A model generated the notes under the pieces. The model was given only the letters and a program-made list of their open reading frames with translations. It did no database searches and was not told where the DNA came from. 64,000 nucleotides of DNA, taken from Streptomyces violascens (lineage in GTDB: Bacteria > Actinomycetota > Actinomycetes > Streptomycetales > Streptomycetaceae). Location of the stretch: the NCBI RefSeq assembly GCF_014649955.1, contig NZ_BMUA01000009.1, positions 124,001 to 188,000 on the forward strand, in the 5' to 3' direction. Made by a program: the position numbers and the translations under genes. Shown here piece by piece: positions 1 to 8,611 of this stretch (the first letter of the stretch is position 1; the number at the start of each line of letters is the position of its first letter).

Positions 1-733
1 GTACCCGCTTGAGGAACTCATGCGTTGCCGGAAGGTTTTCGCAGTTGGTCCCCTCCTCCTGGTACAGGTAGGGCACCGCGTCGAGGCGGAAGCCGTCGAT
101 GCCGAGGTCGAGCCAGAAGCGCAGGGCGGAGACGATCTCCTCCTGCACGGCCGGGTTCTCGTAGTTGAGGTCCGGCTGGTGGGAGAAGAAGCGGTGCCAG
201 TAGTACTGCTTGCGGACCGGGTCGAAGGTCCAGTTGGACGTCTCGGTGTCGACGAAGATGATCCGGGCGTCCTGGAACTGCTTGTCGTCGTCGGCCCAGA
301 CGTAGTAGTCGCCGTACGGGCCCTGCGGGTCCTTGCGCGACTCCTGGAACCACGGATGCTGGTCGCTGGTGTGGTTCATGACAAAGTCGATGATCACGCG
401 CATGCCACGCTGGTGGGCGGCGTCCACGAATTCCACGAAGTCGGCGAGATCGCCGAACTCGGGCAGGACCGCGGTGTAGTCCGAGACGTCGTAGCCGCCG
501 TCGCGCAGCGGGGATTTGAAGAACGGCGGCAGCCAGAGGCAGTCGACGCCCAGCCATTGGAGGTAGTCCAGCTTGGCGGTGATGCCCTTGAGATCCCCGA
601 CGCCGTCGCCGTTGCTGTCCTGGAAGGACCGCACGAGCACCTCGTAGAACACCGCTCGCTTGAACCACTCGGGGTCGCGGTCCTTGGCGGGGGTGTCCTC
701 GAAGGTGTCGTGGACGGGCTCGTTGACGATCAT
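1..733 (-). CDS. treS: Trehalose synthase / maltose-trehalose mutase, 3' end missing
   Basis: Interconverts maltose and trehalose in the cytoplasm and links trehalose to the GlgE alpha-glucan route. Only the first 244 codons are in the window, about 40% of the usual length. GH13 motifs are visible: GVGDLKG near residue 44, DFVMNHTS near 116-123, and GFRLD ending at Asp218, the expected nucleophile. The ATG at 733 overlaps the glgE stop as ATGA, so the two genes are translationally coupled; a GGAGGG lies about 10 nt upstream. Family assignment is very secure. The acid/base residue and C-terminal domain are beyond the window edge. Confidence 0.95.
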   Translation of the reverse strand, partial: MIVNEPVHDTFEDTPAKDRDPEWFKRAVFYEVLVRSFQDSNGDGVGDLKGITAKLDYLQWLGVDCLWLPPFFKSPLRDGGYDVSDYTAVLPEFGDLADFVEFVDAAHQRGMRVIIDFVMNHTSDQHPWFQESRKDPQGPYGDYYVWADDDKQFQDARIIFVDTETSNWTFDPVRKQYYWHRFFSHQPDLNYENPAVQEEIVSALRFWLDLGIDGFRLDAVPYLYQEEGTNCENLPATHEFLKRV

Positions 734-2826
734 GGTGTGGGTGACCCTCCGATCGGCGGGGACGGTCGCAGGACCAGGATGTGCGCGGGTGCCCGGCCCG
801 GCTCCAGACGCACGTAATTGGCCCTGCCCCAGTGATAGGTCTCACCGGTGAGCTCGTCGCGCACCGGGAAGGACTCGTCCCATGCGAGGCCGAGTTCCGG
901 CATGTCCAACGAGACCGTGGCCTCCTGGGTGTGGTGGGGGTCGAGGTTGGCGACCACCAGTACGGTGTTCGACCCCGCGCGCTTGCTGTACGCGATCAGG
1001 GCGTCGTTGCCGGTGTCGTGGAAGTGGACCGAGCGCAGCTGACGCAGTGCCGGGTGGCGGCGCCTGATGCGGTTCAGCGAGGTGATCAGCGGGGCGATGG
1101 AGCGGCCCTCGCGCTCGGCCGACTCCCAGTCGCGGGGCCGCAGTTGGTACTTCTCGGAGTTCAGATACTCCTCGCTCCCGGGCTTGGCCGGGGTGTTCTC
1201 GCACAGTTCGTATCCGGCGTAGACACCCCAGGTGGGGGAGAGCGTCGCGGCGAGCACGGCCCGCACCTCGAAGGCGGGCCGGCCACCCTCCTGGAGGTAG
1301 CCGTGCAGGATGTCAGGGGTGTTCACGAAGAAATTGGGCCGCATGTAGGGCGCGGTCTCGCCCGCCAGCTCGGTGACGTATTCCGTGAGCTCGTGCCGGG
1401 TGTTGCGCCAGGTGAAGTAGGTGTACGACTGCTGGAAGCCGATCTTGGCGAGGGTGCGCATCATCGCGGGCCGGGTGAACGCCTCGGCCAGGAAGATCAC
1501 GTCGGGGTCGGTGCCGTTGATCTCGGCGATGACCCTCTCCCAGAAGACCACCGGTTTGGTGTGCGGGTTGTCGACCCGGAAGATCCGTACGCCGTGCCCC
1601 ATCCAGAACCGCAGCAGCCGCACCGTCTCCTCGATGAGGCCCGGCATGTCCTGCTCGAAGGCGATCGGGTAGATGTCCTGGTACTTCTTCGGCGGGTTCT
1701 CGGCGTACGCGATCGTGCCGTCCACCCGGTGGTGGAACCACTCGGGGTGCTTGTCGACCCAGGGGTGGTCGGGGGAGCACTGGAGGGCGAAGTCGAGGGC
1801 CACCTCCAGGCGCAGGTCGCGGGCGGCGGCCACGAAGTCGTCGAAGTCGTCGAGGGTGCCGAGGTCGGGGTGGACGGCGTCGTGCCCGCCGTCGGCCGAG
1901 CCGATCGCCCAGGGCACGCCGACGTCCCAACGCCCCGCCTTCAGGCTGTTGTTGGGGCCCTTGCGGTAGGTGGAGCCAATGGGGTGGATGGGCGGCAGAT
2001 AGACCACGTCGAAGCCCATCGCGGCGACCGCGGGAAGCCGCTCGGCCGCGGTGCGGAAGGTGCCGGAGACCGGCGGTGCGCCCTGGGTGACCACCGCCCC
2101 CTCCGAGCGCGGGAACAGCTCGTACCAGGACCCGAACAGGGCGCGCTCGCGCTCGACGAGCAGGGGCATGGCCGCCGAGCAGGTGACGAGCTCGCGCAGC
2201 GGGTGCGCCGCGAGGGCGGCCACCGCGGCCGGGGCGAGGGCGGCCGCGAGCCGCTTCCTCGGCGTGCGGCTCGTGTCGCGCAGGGCGTCCACCGCGGCGA
2301 GCACCGCCTCGCGGCCCTCGGCCTTGGGCACCCCGGCCGCGGCCCGCTCGTACAGCGCGGCGCCCTCCGCGAGGACGAGCTCGGTGTCCTGGCGGGCCGG
2401 GATCTTGACGGCGGCGTGGTGGCGCCAGGTCGTGACCGGGTCGCTCCAGGCCTCGACGGTGTACGTCCAGCGGCCCTCGGCGGACGGGGTGACCTCGGCG
2501 CCCCAGCGGTCGGTGCCGGGGGCGAGCTCGCGCATCGGTGTCCAGGGGCCCGGCCTGCCTCCCGGGTCTCTCAGGACGACATTGGCGGCGACCGCGTCAT
2601 GGCCCTCGCGGAAGACGGTGGCGGTGACCTGGAAGCTCTCCCCGGCCACCGCCTTCGCGGGCCTTGTGCCGCACTCGACGGCGGGATGTACGTCGAGCAC
2701 GGGGATGCGGCCGATTGACGGGTTCGGGTTCACGGGCTCACCTGCGGATGATTGGTAGGGTTTGCCGCGTTTGCGGGAATCTGTCCTTTTTAGCTGCTCC
2801 GTTGACGGCTGACCGGCTGCGGGCAT
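730..2826 (-). CDS. glgE: Alpha-1,4-glucan:maltose-1-phosphate maltosyltransferase GlgE
   Basis: Transfers maltosyl units from maltose-1-phosphate to linear alpha-glucan (GH13_3). The 698-residue protein has the N-terminal GlgE region (VLDVHPAVECG near 43), the catalytic barrel and a C-terminal beta domain. Asp419 in FRVDN is the expected nucleophile, Glu448 in FLAEAF the acid/base, and Asp505 in VNTPD the third carboxylate; all three sit a constant 25 residues later than in the S. coelicolor enzyme as I recall it, so the extra length is N-terminal. The ATG at 2826 has a GGAG about 6 nt upstream. It heads the minus-strand pair glgE-treS, coupled by an ATGA overlap. Confidence 0.96.
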   Translation of the reverse strand: MPAAGQPSTEQLKRTDSRKRGKPYQSSAGEPVNPNPSIGRIPVLDVHPAVECGTRPAKAVAGESFQVTATVFREGHDAVAANVVLRDPGGRPGPWTPMRELAPGTDRWGAEVTPSAEGRWTYTVEAWSDPVTTWRHHAAVKIPARQDTELVLAEGAALYERAAAGVPKAEGREAVLAAVDALRDTSRTPRKRLAAALAPAAVAALAAHPLRELVTCSAAMPLLVERERALFGSWYELFPRSEGAVVTQGAPPVSGTFRTAAERLPAVAAMGFDVVYLPPIHPIGSTYRKGPNNSLKAGRWDVGVPWAIGSADGGHDAVHPDLGTLDDFDDFVAAARDLRLEVALDFALQCSPDHPWVDKHPEWFHHRVDGTIAYAENPPKKYQDIYPIAFEQDMPGLIEETVRLLRFWMGHGVRIFRVDNPHTKPVVFWERVIAEINGTDPDVIFLAEAFTRPAMMRTLAKIGFQQSYTYFTWRNTRHELTEYVTELAGETAPYMRPNFFVNTPDILHGYLQEGGRPAFEVRAVLAATLSPTWGVYAGYELCENTPAKPGSEEYLNSEKYQLRPRDWESAEREGRSIAPLITSLNRIRRRHPALRQLRSVHFHDTGNDALIAYSKRAGSNTVLVVANLDPHHTQEATVSLDMPELGLAWDESFPVRDELTGETYHWGRANYVRLEPGRAPAHILVLRPSPPIGGSPTP

Positions 2827-3174
2827 GGCCGCTCCTGTCCGCGTTCACTCGAATGGCGTGCGGGAGAGACTGCGGGAATGCGTTACCGGGGGAGCCTTCC
2901 ACGGTGTACGGGTGGGCATTCCGGCAGTTTGTTAACTACCTGCGCGTAACGGTTCAGACAAGGAAAGCGCCGCGGCTTTCGTCGACAACGGCCCAAACTT
3001 TGCCTACCCGTAGGTCATGTGATGCTCCGTCAGGTGACGGCCGAAATCGGTGGGCCCGGGCCGCGAGGCGCTGTGGTTGACGAGGGCGCACCGGCACTAC
3101 CTTCGGGTGTGAAGGAGGGGCGCACATCGCGGTGTGCCCACCCCGGTACGTAGGTCCCCTGCAAAGGTGGAAGC
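2827..3174. other. Divergent glgE/glgP intergenic region (348 bp)
   Basis: No gene is visible here. The region must hold promoters for both directions. A TTGACG at 3077-3082 followed after 15 nt by TACCTT at 3098-3103 is a weak candidate for the glgP promoter (spacing is short). The middle part (2925-3020) is noticeably richer in A+T than the flanking genes. No clear dyad stands out. Confidence 0.5.
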
Positions 3175-5808
3175 GTGAAGGCAATCCGTCGATTCACCGT
3201 GCGCCCTGTCCTGCCCGACGCCCTCCGGCCGCTCAGCGAACTCGCGCGCAATCTGCGCTGGTCCTGGCACACCGAGACCAGAGAACTCTTCCAGTCCGTG
3301 GACCCCGACGGCTGGCGGGCGGCGGGTGAGGACCCGGTGCGGCTGCTCGGCGCCGTCAGCGCCGCCCGCCTCGACTCGCTCGCCCAGGACCGCCGCTTCC
3401 TGCGCAGACTCACCGCCGCCGCCGACGACCTCGACGACTATCTGCACGGCCGCCGCTGGTACCAGGAGCAGGGCGGTGAACTCCCTTGCGCCATCGGCTA
3501 CTTCTCTCCCGAATTCGGCATCACCGCGGCCCTGCCGCAGTACTCCGGCGGCCTCGGCATCCTCGCCGGCGACCACCTCAAATCCGCCAGCGACCTCGGC
3601 GTACCGCTCATCGGGGTCGGCCTGCTCTACCGGCACGGCTACTTCCGCCAGTCGCTCTCGCGCGAGGGCTGGCAGCAGGAGCACTACCCCCTGCTCGACC
3701 CCAATGAGCTGCCCGTCTCGCTGCTGCGCGAGGAGGACGGCACCCCGGCCAGGGTCTCCCTCGCGCTGCCGGGCGGCCGCGCCCTGCACGCCACCATCTG
3801 GCAGGCCCGGGTCGGCCGGGTGCCGCTGCTCATGCTCGACTCGGACGTCGAGGAGAACGCACCCGGCGAGCGCGACGTCACCGACCGGCTCTACGGCGGC
3901 GGCAGCGAGCACCGGCTGCTCCAGGAGATGCTGCTCGGCATCGGCGGGGTGCGGGCGGTCCGCACGTACTGCCGGCTCACCGGGCACCCTGCGCCCGAGG
4001 TGTTCCACACCAACGAGGGCCACGCCGGTTTCCTCGGGCTCGAACGCATCCGTGAGCTCGCGGGCGAGGGGCTGGAATTCGACGCCGCGCTCGAATCGGT
4101 GCGGTCCGGGACCGTCTTCACCACCCACACCCCGGTGCCGGCCGGAATCGACCGGTTCGACCGCGAGCTGGTCGCCCGCCACCTCGGCGACGACGGCGAG
4201 CTGCCCGGAGTGCCCGTCGAGCAGATCCTCCAGCTCGGCATGGAGACCTACCCGGGTGGTGAACCCAACCTCTTCAACATGGCCGTCATGGGCCTGAGGC
4301 TCGCCCAGCGCGCCAACGGGGTCTCGACCCTGCACGGCGCGGTCAGCCGCGAGATGTTCGCGGGCCTGTGGCCGGGGTTCGACGCGCAGGAGGTGCCGAT
4401 CACCTCCGTCACCAACGGCGTGCACGCCCCGACCTGGGTCGCGCCCGAGGTCTTCCGGCTCGGCGCCCGCCAGATCGGCGCGGGCCGCACCGAGGACGCC
4501 CTGACCGTCGGCGGCTCGGAGCGCTGGGACGCGGTCGCCGACATCCCGGACTCCGAGATCTGGGAGCTGCGCAGGGAGCTGCGCGAACAGCTCGTCGTCG
4601 AGGCCCGCGAGCGGCTGCGGGCCTCCTGGCGCCAGCGCGGCGCGGGATCGGCCGAGCTCGGCTGGATCGACGGGGTGCTGAACCCCGACGTGCTCACCAT
4701 CGGCTTCGCCCGGCGCGTTCCCTCGTACAAGCGGCTCACGCTGATGCTGCGCGACCGGGACCGTTTGATGGAACTGCTGCTGCATCCGACGCGGCCGGTG
4801 CAGATCGTCGTCGCGGGCAAGGCGCATCCCGCCGACGACGGCGGCAAGCGGCTCGTGCAGGAGCTGGTGAAGTTCGCCGACGACCCGAGGGTGCGCCACC
4901 GGATCGTGTTCCTGCCCGACTACGGCATGGGCATGGCGAAGAAGCTCTATCCGGGCTGCGACGTGTGGCTCAACAACCCGCTGCGGCCCCTGGAGGCCTG
5001 CGGGACGAGCGGCATGAAGGCGGCCCTCAACGGCTGCCTCAACCTGTCCGTCCTGGACGGCTGGTGGGACGAGTGGTTCGAGCCCGACTTCGGCTGGGCC
5101 ATCCCGACCGCCGACGGTGCGTCGACCGACGAGGACCGGCGCGACGAGCTGGAGGCCAACGCGCTGTACGACCTCATCGAGGACCGGGTCGCCCCGCGCT
5201 TCTACGACCGGGGCCCGGCGGGGCTGCCCGACCGCTGGATCGAAATGGTCCGCCAGACCCTGGCCACCCTTGGCCCGAAGGTGCTCGCGGGGCGGATGGT
5301 GCGGGAGTACGTGACCCGCCTGTACGCGCCCGCCGCCGCGGCCCACCGGGCCCTTGACCCCTCCACGGCAAGGGAGCTGGCGCACTGGAAGGGGCGGGTG
5401 CGGGGCGCCTGGCCGCGGGTCGCGGTCGACCACGTCGAGGCCCTGGCCGTGGCGGCAGCGGCCCCCAACGGCACCGCCGAGCTCGGCTCCACCCTCGCGC
5501 TGCGGGTCCGCGTCACGCTCGGCGAGCTCGGCCCCGAGGACGTCGACGTGCAGGCGGTGGCGGGCCGGGTGGACGCGGCCGACACCATCGCGGACGCGGC
5601 GACCTTCCCGCTGAAACCGGCGGGCGGCCCGGACCTGGAGGGCCGCTGGATGTACGAGGGCCCCCTCGCGCTCGACCGCACGGGCCTGTTCGGCTACACG
5701 GTCCGCGTGCTGCCCGCCCACCGCCACCTGGCCACCCACGCGGAGCTCGGCCTGATGGCGGGCCCGACGGAGGCGACCGGGGAGGGCGCGGGCGTGCTCA
5801 TGCGCTGA
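3175..5808 (+). CDS. glgP: Alpha-glucan (glycogen) phosphorylase
   Basis: Releases glucose-1-phosphate from the non-reducing ends of alpha-glucan; PLP-dependent GT35. The 877-residue protein is the actinobacterial short form: a DUF3417 N-terminal domain (roughly 1-115), then the phosphorylase core. Lys615 in GTSGMKAALNG is the expected PLP Schiff-base lysine. The GTG start at 3175 has GGTGG 4 nt upstream. It is divergent from glgE-treS, which build the polymer it degrades, so the cluster can both make and recycle storage glucan. A long antisense open frame over it is only a G+C-driven shadow. Confidence 0.95.
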   Translation: MKAIRRFTVRPVLPDALRPLSELARNLRWSWHTETRELFQSVDPDGWRAAGEDPVRLLGAVSAARLDSLAQDRRFLRRLTAAADDLDDYLHGRRWYQEQGGELPCAIGYFSPEFGITAALPQYSGGLGILAGDHLKSASDLGVPLIGVGLLYRHGYFRQSLSREGWQQEHYPLLDPNELPVSLLREEDGTPARVSLALPGGRALHATIWQARVGRVPLLMLDSDVEENAPGERDVTDRLYGGGSEHRLLQEMLLGIGGVRAVRTYCRLTGHPAPEVFHTNEGHAGFLGLERIRELAGEGLEFDAALESVRSGTVFTTHTPVPAGIDRFDRELVARHLGDDGELPGVPVEQILQLGMETYPGGEPNLFNMAVMGLRLAQRANGVSTLHGAVSREMFAGLWPGFDAQEVPITSVTNGVHAPTWVAPEVFRLGARQIGAGRTEDALTVGGSERWDAVADIPDSEIWELRRELREQLVVEARERLRASWRQRGAGSAELGWIDGVLNPDVLTIGFARRVPSYKRLTLMLRDRDRLMELLLHPTRPVQIVVAGKAHPADDGGKRLVQELVKFADDPRVRHRIVFLPDYGMGMAKKLYPGCDVWLNNPLRPLEACGTSGMKAALNGCLNLSVLDGWWDEWFEPDFGWAIPTADGASTDEDRRDELEANALYDLIEDRVAPRFYDRGPAGLPDRWIEMVRQTLATLGPKVLAGRMVREYVTRLYAPAAAAHRALDPSTARELAHWKGRVRGAWPRVAVDHVEALAVAAAAPNGTAELGSTLALRVRVTLGELGPEDVDVQAVAGRVDAADTIADAATFPLKPAGGPDLEGRWMYEGPLALDRTGLFGYTVRVLPAHRHLATHAELGLMAGPTEATGEGAGVLMR

Positions 5809-5833
5809 GCCGCGTACACCTGCGGACATGGGC

Positions 5834-5864
5834 GGTGCCCGGAGCCTCGTGGGCTCCGGGCACC
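5834..5864. terminator. Terminator between convergent glgP and M4 protease gene
   Basis: A perfect 13-bp stem (GGTGCCCGGAGCC / GGCTCCGGGCACC) with a 5-nt loop, followed on the + strand by TTCACTTT. It lies 26 bp after the glgP stop in a convergent gap, so it probably ends glgP transcription and may act on both strands. Confidence 0.8.
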
Positions 5865-5888
5865 TTCACTTTCCGGCCAGCCGCCTGG

Positions 5889-5936
5889 TCAGAAGGTGAG
5901 CTTCCAGAGGGTGAACTTCACCGATTCCGGAGGGAG
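5889..5936 (-). pseudogene. Possible duplicated tail of a P-domain coding sequence
   Basis: Just beyond the stop of the M4 protease gene, another minus-strand frame reads KFTLWKLTF and then a stop at 5889. This resembles the protease's own C-terminal end (TITDFKLSF-stop). It may be the vestige of a neighbouring paralogue or of a duplicated 3' end. The match is very short, so confidence is low. Confidence 0.3.
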
Positions 5937-5937
5937 T

Positions 5938-7971
5938 TCAGAAGGAGAGCTTGAAGTCGGTGATCGTGCCGACGTCCTGGCTCGCCTTGTCCTGGACCTT
6001 CAGCTTCCACACACCGTTCGCCGCGACGCCGGAGGCGTTCACGGTGTACGTCTTGTCGAGGTTCGCCGTCGAGTCCGAGGAGGAGTTCTTCAGACGGAAC
6101 GACGTTCCGTTCGGGGCCACCAGGTCGATCTGGAGGTCGCCGATGTAGGTGTGGGTGATCTTCACTCCGACCTTGAGGGTGGACGGCGCGTTGCCGGTGA
6201 TGCCCGAGACGGTGACCGGGTCGGTGACCGCGGCGCCCGGGTAGTCCGGGATGTCCACGCGCGTGGTGGACTCGAAGACCTTGCCACCGGGGTCGCCGCC
6301 GCCGGCGCGGGCGCCGACGTTGATGGCCGCCCAGGCGTTGGTGATGTTGGTGACCTCGGCGCTGCTCGCGCCGTACAGCTCGGTCGCCGCGGCGATGGTG
6401 CCCGCGCGGGCCCCCGCGTAGTCCGTGCTGGAGTTGAACTTCGTGGTCAGCGCCTTGTACCAGATGAGCTGGGCCTTGTCGCGGCCGATGCCGGTGACCG
6501 GCAGGCCGTCGGAGGTCGGCGAGTCGTAGCTCACGCCGTTGATGACCTTGGCGCCGCTGCCCTCGGAGGCCAGGTAGAACCAGTGGTTCGCGGGGCCCGA
6601 GGAGTAGTGGACGTCGAGGTTGCCGACGCCGGAGTACCAGCTGTCCGCGGAGCCGCCGTCCTTGCTCGGCTTGTCCATGTAGCGCAGCGGGGTGCCGTCA
6701 CCGTTGATGTTGATCTTCTCGCCGATGAGGTAGTCACCCGGGTCCGAGGCGTTGTTCGCGTAGAACTCCACCGACGTGCCCATGATGTCGGAGGTCGCCT
6801 CGTTCAGGCCGCCGGACTCGTCGGCGTAGTTGAGGCCCGCAGTGGCGGCGGTGACGCCGTGCGTCATCTCGTGGCCGGCCACGTCCAGCGAGGTCAGCGG
6901 GTCGTTGTTGCCCGAGCCGTCGCCGTACGTCATGCAGAAGCAGCTGTCGTCCCAGAACGCGTTCACGTACGCGTTGCCGTAGTGGACGCGGGAGTACGCG
7001 CCGACACCGTCGCCGCGGATGCCGCTGCGGCCGAAGACGTTCTTGTAGAAGTCCCAGGTCTCGCCGGCGCCGTAGGCGGCGTCCGCCCCCGCGGTCGCGG
7101 CGTTGGAGTTGGTGCCGTCGCCCCAGGTGTCGTTGGTCTGGGTGAACAGCGAGCCCGTACCCGACGAACCGTGGTTCAGGTTGTACGTCTTGTGCCCGCC
7201 GCGCGCGGCGTCGGTCAGGGTGTAGTTCGACCCGGACTGCGAGGTGCCGAGCGTGACCTGGCCGCTGTAGTGGGTGTTGCCGACACCGGTCTCGATGCCC
7301 TGCCACTGGTGCAGCTTGGCGCCCGTCCTGGCGTCCGTGATGACGTGCAGCTGGTTGGGGGTGCCGTCGTCCTGCAGCCCGCCCACGACCGTCTCGTACG
7401 CGAGGGTCGGCGCGCCCTTGACCATCCAGATGACCTTGCGGGCGCTGTCGGCCTTGTCCGCCTTCGATCCGGCGGCCTTGGCGGCCTTGACGGCCAGGCC
7501 CTCGGCGGCGGCCGGGGCGTTGGCGGGGGCAGCGGTGGATATGCCCTTCAGCGCCGAGTTGTTCGCCTTGAGGACGTCCTTGGTCTTGCCGGCCGCGGTG
7601 TCGACCATCAGGTCGCCGCCGAGGACGGGCAGACCGTCGAAGGTGCGCTCGTAGCGGGTGTGCGTGGTGCCGTCCTGGTCCTTGGACACATCGTGGACGA
7701 CGAGCTTCTCCTGCGCGCTGAGCCCGAGTTCCTTGGCCGTGGCCGCCGTGGTGGCCGTGGCCTGGCGTATGAGCTCGGCGCGCTGGGAGGGGCTGAGGGT
7801 TGCAGGCAGGGCGCCCGGGTTGCGTACCGCCTGGGCCTTGAGGGCCGCGGTGGCCGCGGAGTCGTCGGGGCGTGCGCTGGCGCTACCTGCCTGGACGCCG
7901 ACACTGAGCATGGCGGCTGCGGCGATCAGGGCGCCGGTGGCGGTGGCACGACGACGGTGCGTGGATCTCAC
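5938..7971 (-). CDS. Secreted M4 (thermolysin-like) zinc metalloprotease with C-terminal P domain
   Basis: An extracellular neutral endopeptidase. The GTG at 7971, with AAGGAG 6 nt upstream, gives 677 residues; an in-frame ATG at 8052 has no such site. Order: signal peptide with an RRR n-region and Ala-rich core ending at ASA, FTP/PepSY propeptide (about 50-215), M4 catalytic and C-terminal domains, and a proprotein-convertase P domain (about 565-677). The zinc site is HEMTH (His367, Glu368, His371) with Glu391 in NEATSD exactly 20 residues later, as in thermolysin. Secreted as a zymogen, probably for protein scavenging. Neighbours give no functional link. Confidence 0.93.
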   Translation of the reverse strand: MRSTHRRRATATGALIAAAAMLSVGVQAGSASARPDDSAATAALKAQAVRNPGALPATLSPSQRAELIRQATATTAATAKELGLSAQEKLVVHDVSKDQDGTTHTRYERTFDGLPVLGGDLMVDTAAGKTKDVLKANNSALKGISTAAPANAPAAAEGLAVKAAKAAGSKADKADSARKVIWMVKGAPTLAYETVVGGLQDDGTPNQLHVITDARTGAKLHQWQGIETGVGNTHYSGQVTLGTSQSGSNYTLTDAARGGHKTYNLNHGSSGTGSLFTQTNDTWGDGTNSNAATAGADAAYGAGETWDFYKNVFGRSGIRGDGVGAYSRVHYGNAYVNAFWDDSCFCMTYGDGSGNNDPLTSLDVAGHEMTHGVTAATAGLNYADESGGLNEATSDIMGTSVEFYANNASDPGDYLIGEKININGDGTPLRYMDKPSKDGGSADSWYSGVGNLDVHYSSGPANHWFYLASEGSGAKVINGVSYDSPTSDGLPVTGIGRDKAQLIWYKALTTKFNSSTDYAGARAGTIAAATELYGASSAEVTNITNAWAAINVGARAGGGDPGGKVFESTTRVDIPDYPGAAVTDPVTVSGITGNAPSTLKVGVKITHTYIGDLQIDLVAPNGTSFRLKNSSSDSTANLDKTYTVNASGVAANGVWKLKVQDKASQDVGTITDFKLSF

Positions 7972-8174
7972 GCGAACTCCTTCTGCGAGGGGGTTCCGGT
8001 CGACTGGGTGGGGTCGGCCGGGCAGAGCTGTGCGGAGCGAGTGCGGCAACAAAGTGTTGTGCGTGAAAACTTTGTGAGTGGAACGGGGAGAGAGTGCCAG
8101 CAGATGAGAACTACTGTCAGGAGCGCGTCAACAAGTTGGCCGAAAAACGTCCGCTGTCCGAAGGTCGCCGTTCG

Positions 8175-8480
8175 TTAACCGGACGTTTCGGCAATGATGA
8201 CGGCGATGCCGTCGAGGAGTCGGTCGAGCCCGAAACCGAAGAGCGGGTCCAAGTCCAGCTCGAACGGATCGTGTTCGAATACGGAGGTCGGAACGGGGTG
8301 GCCGCCGCCCGGCACGATGGCCGCAAACCGCCCCCGCTCCGGTCCGTCCATTCGTCGTCCCGGACGCCGGTGTCCTGGAGCGCGTGCCCCTCCAACTCCA
8401 TGGCCACGCCCAGACCTCGCAATGGGGTGGAGTTGCCGCCCGTCCTGATGATCATGGCCGGATTCAGTCTGCCGTACGTG
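8175..8480 (-). pseudogene. Decayed TetR-family regulator (C-terminal remnant, frameshifted)
   Basis: The minus strand reads PFELDLDPLFGFGLDRLL and then a stop at 8175, which is the usual C-terminal end of a TetR C-terminal ligand domain (FEFGLDRLLDG type). Upstream in a different frame it reads ELEGHALQDTGVRDDEW, which fits the preceding helix of the same domain (usually GHALQETG). The frame change falls around 8330-8352. No helix-turn-helix region is found further upstream, so both a frameshift and a 5' truncation are implied. Confidence 0.65.
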
Positions 8481-8553
8481 TTCATCCGGCGTCAGTCCAG
8501 GCTCGCCCACCCCCTCGGTCGACCTGGAACTGCTGAGGAGGCGCGGCTACGGC

Positions 8554-8571
8554 GGCGCGGGGAACTGCGCG
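8554..8571. repeat. Dispersed repeat core, copy 1
   Basis: The 18-bp core GGCGCGGGGAACTGCGCG occurs here and at 33377-33394. Both are between genes and both are followed by a CGGCC-rich stretch and a run resembling CCGGCCTGCGG / CCGGTCCGCAG. I recall very similar elements as abundant in Streptomyces intergenic regions. The core can fold GCGCG against CGCGC around GGGAACT. Confidence 0.7.
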
Positions 8572-8611
8572 ATCGGCGCCAACCGGCCTGCGGGTGAACG
8601 CATCCGCCCCC

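Larger units (their letters stand above)
7972..8611. other. 640-bp gap holding the protease promoter region, a TetR relic and a dispersed repeat
   Basis: There is no intact gene between the M4 protease start and the next stop at 8612. The first ~200 bp should carry the protease promoter; it includes a relatively A+T-rich stretch at 8050-8090. The rest holds a frameshifted TetR C-terminal remnant (8175-8480) and one copy of a dispersed repeat core (8554-8571), both listed separately. A 167-codon plus-strand frame here has no recognisable domain and I do not call it. Confidence 0.6.

Noticed and set aside
3097..5829. 910-codon open frame antisense to glgP
   Set aside because: Its composition is that of a G+C-driven shadow frame; it opposes a certain enzyme gene and has no domain.
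5896..8178. 760-codon plus-strand frame over the M4 protease
   Set aside because: Antisense to a gene with a complete zinc site and signal peptide; long shadow frames are normal at this G+C.
8094..8597. 167-codon plus-strand ORF
   Set aside because: No domain, no ribosome site, and the opposite strand carries a recognisable TetR remnant.
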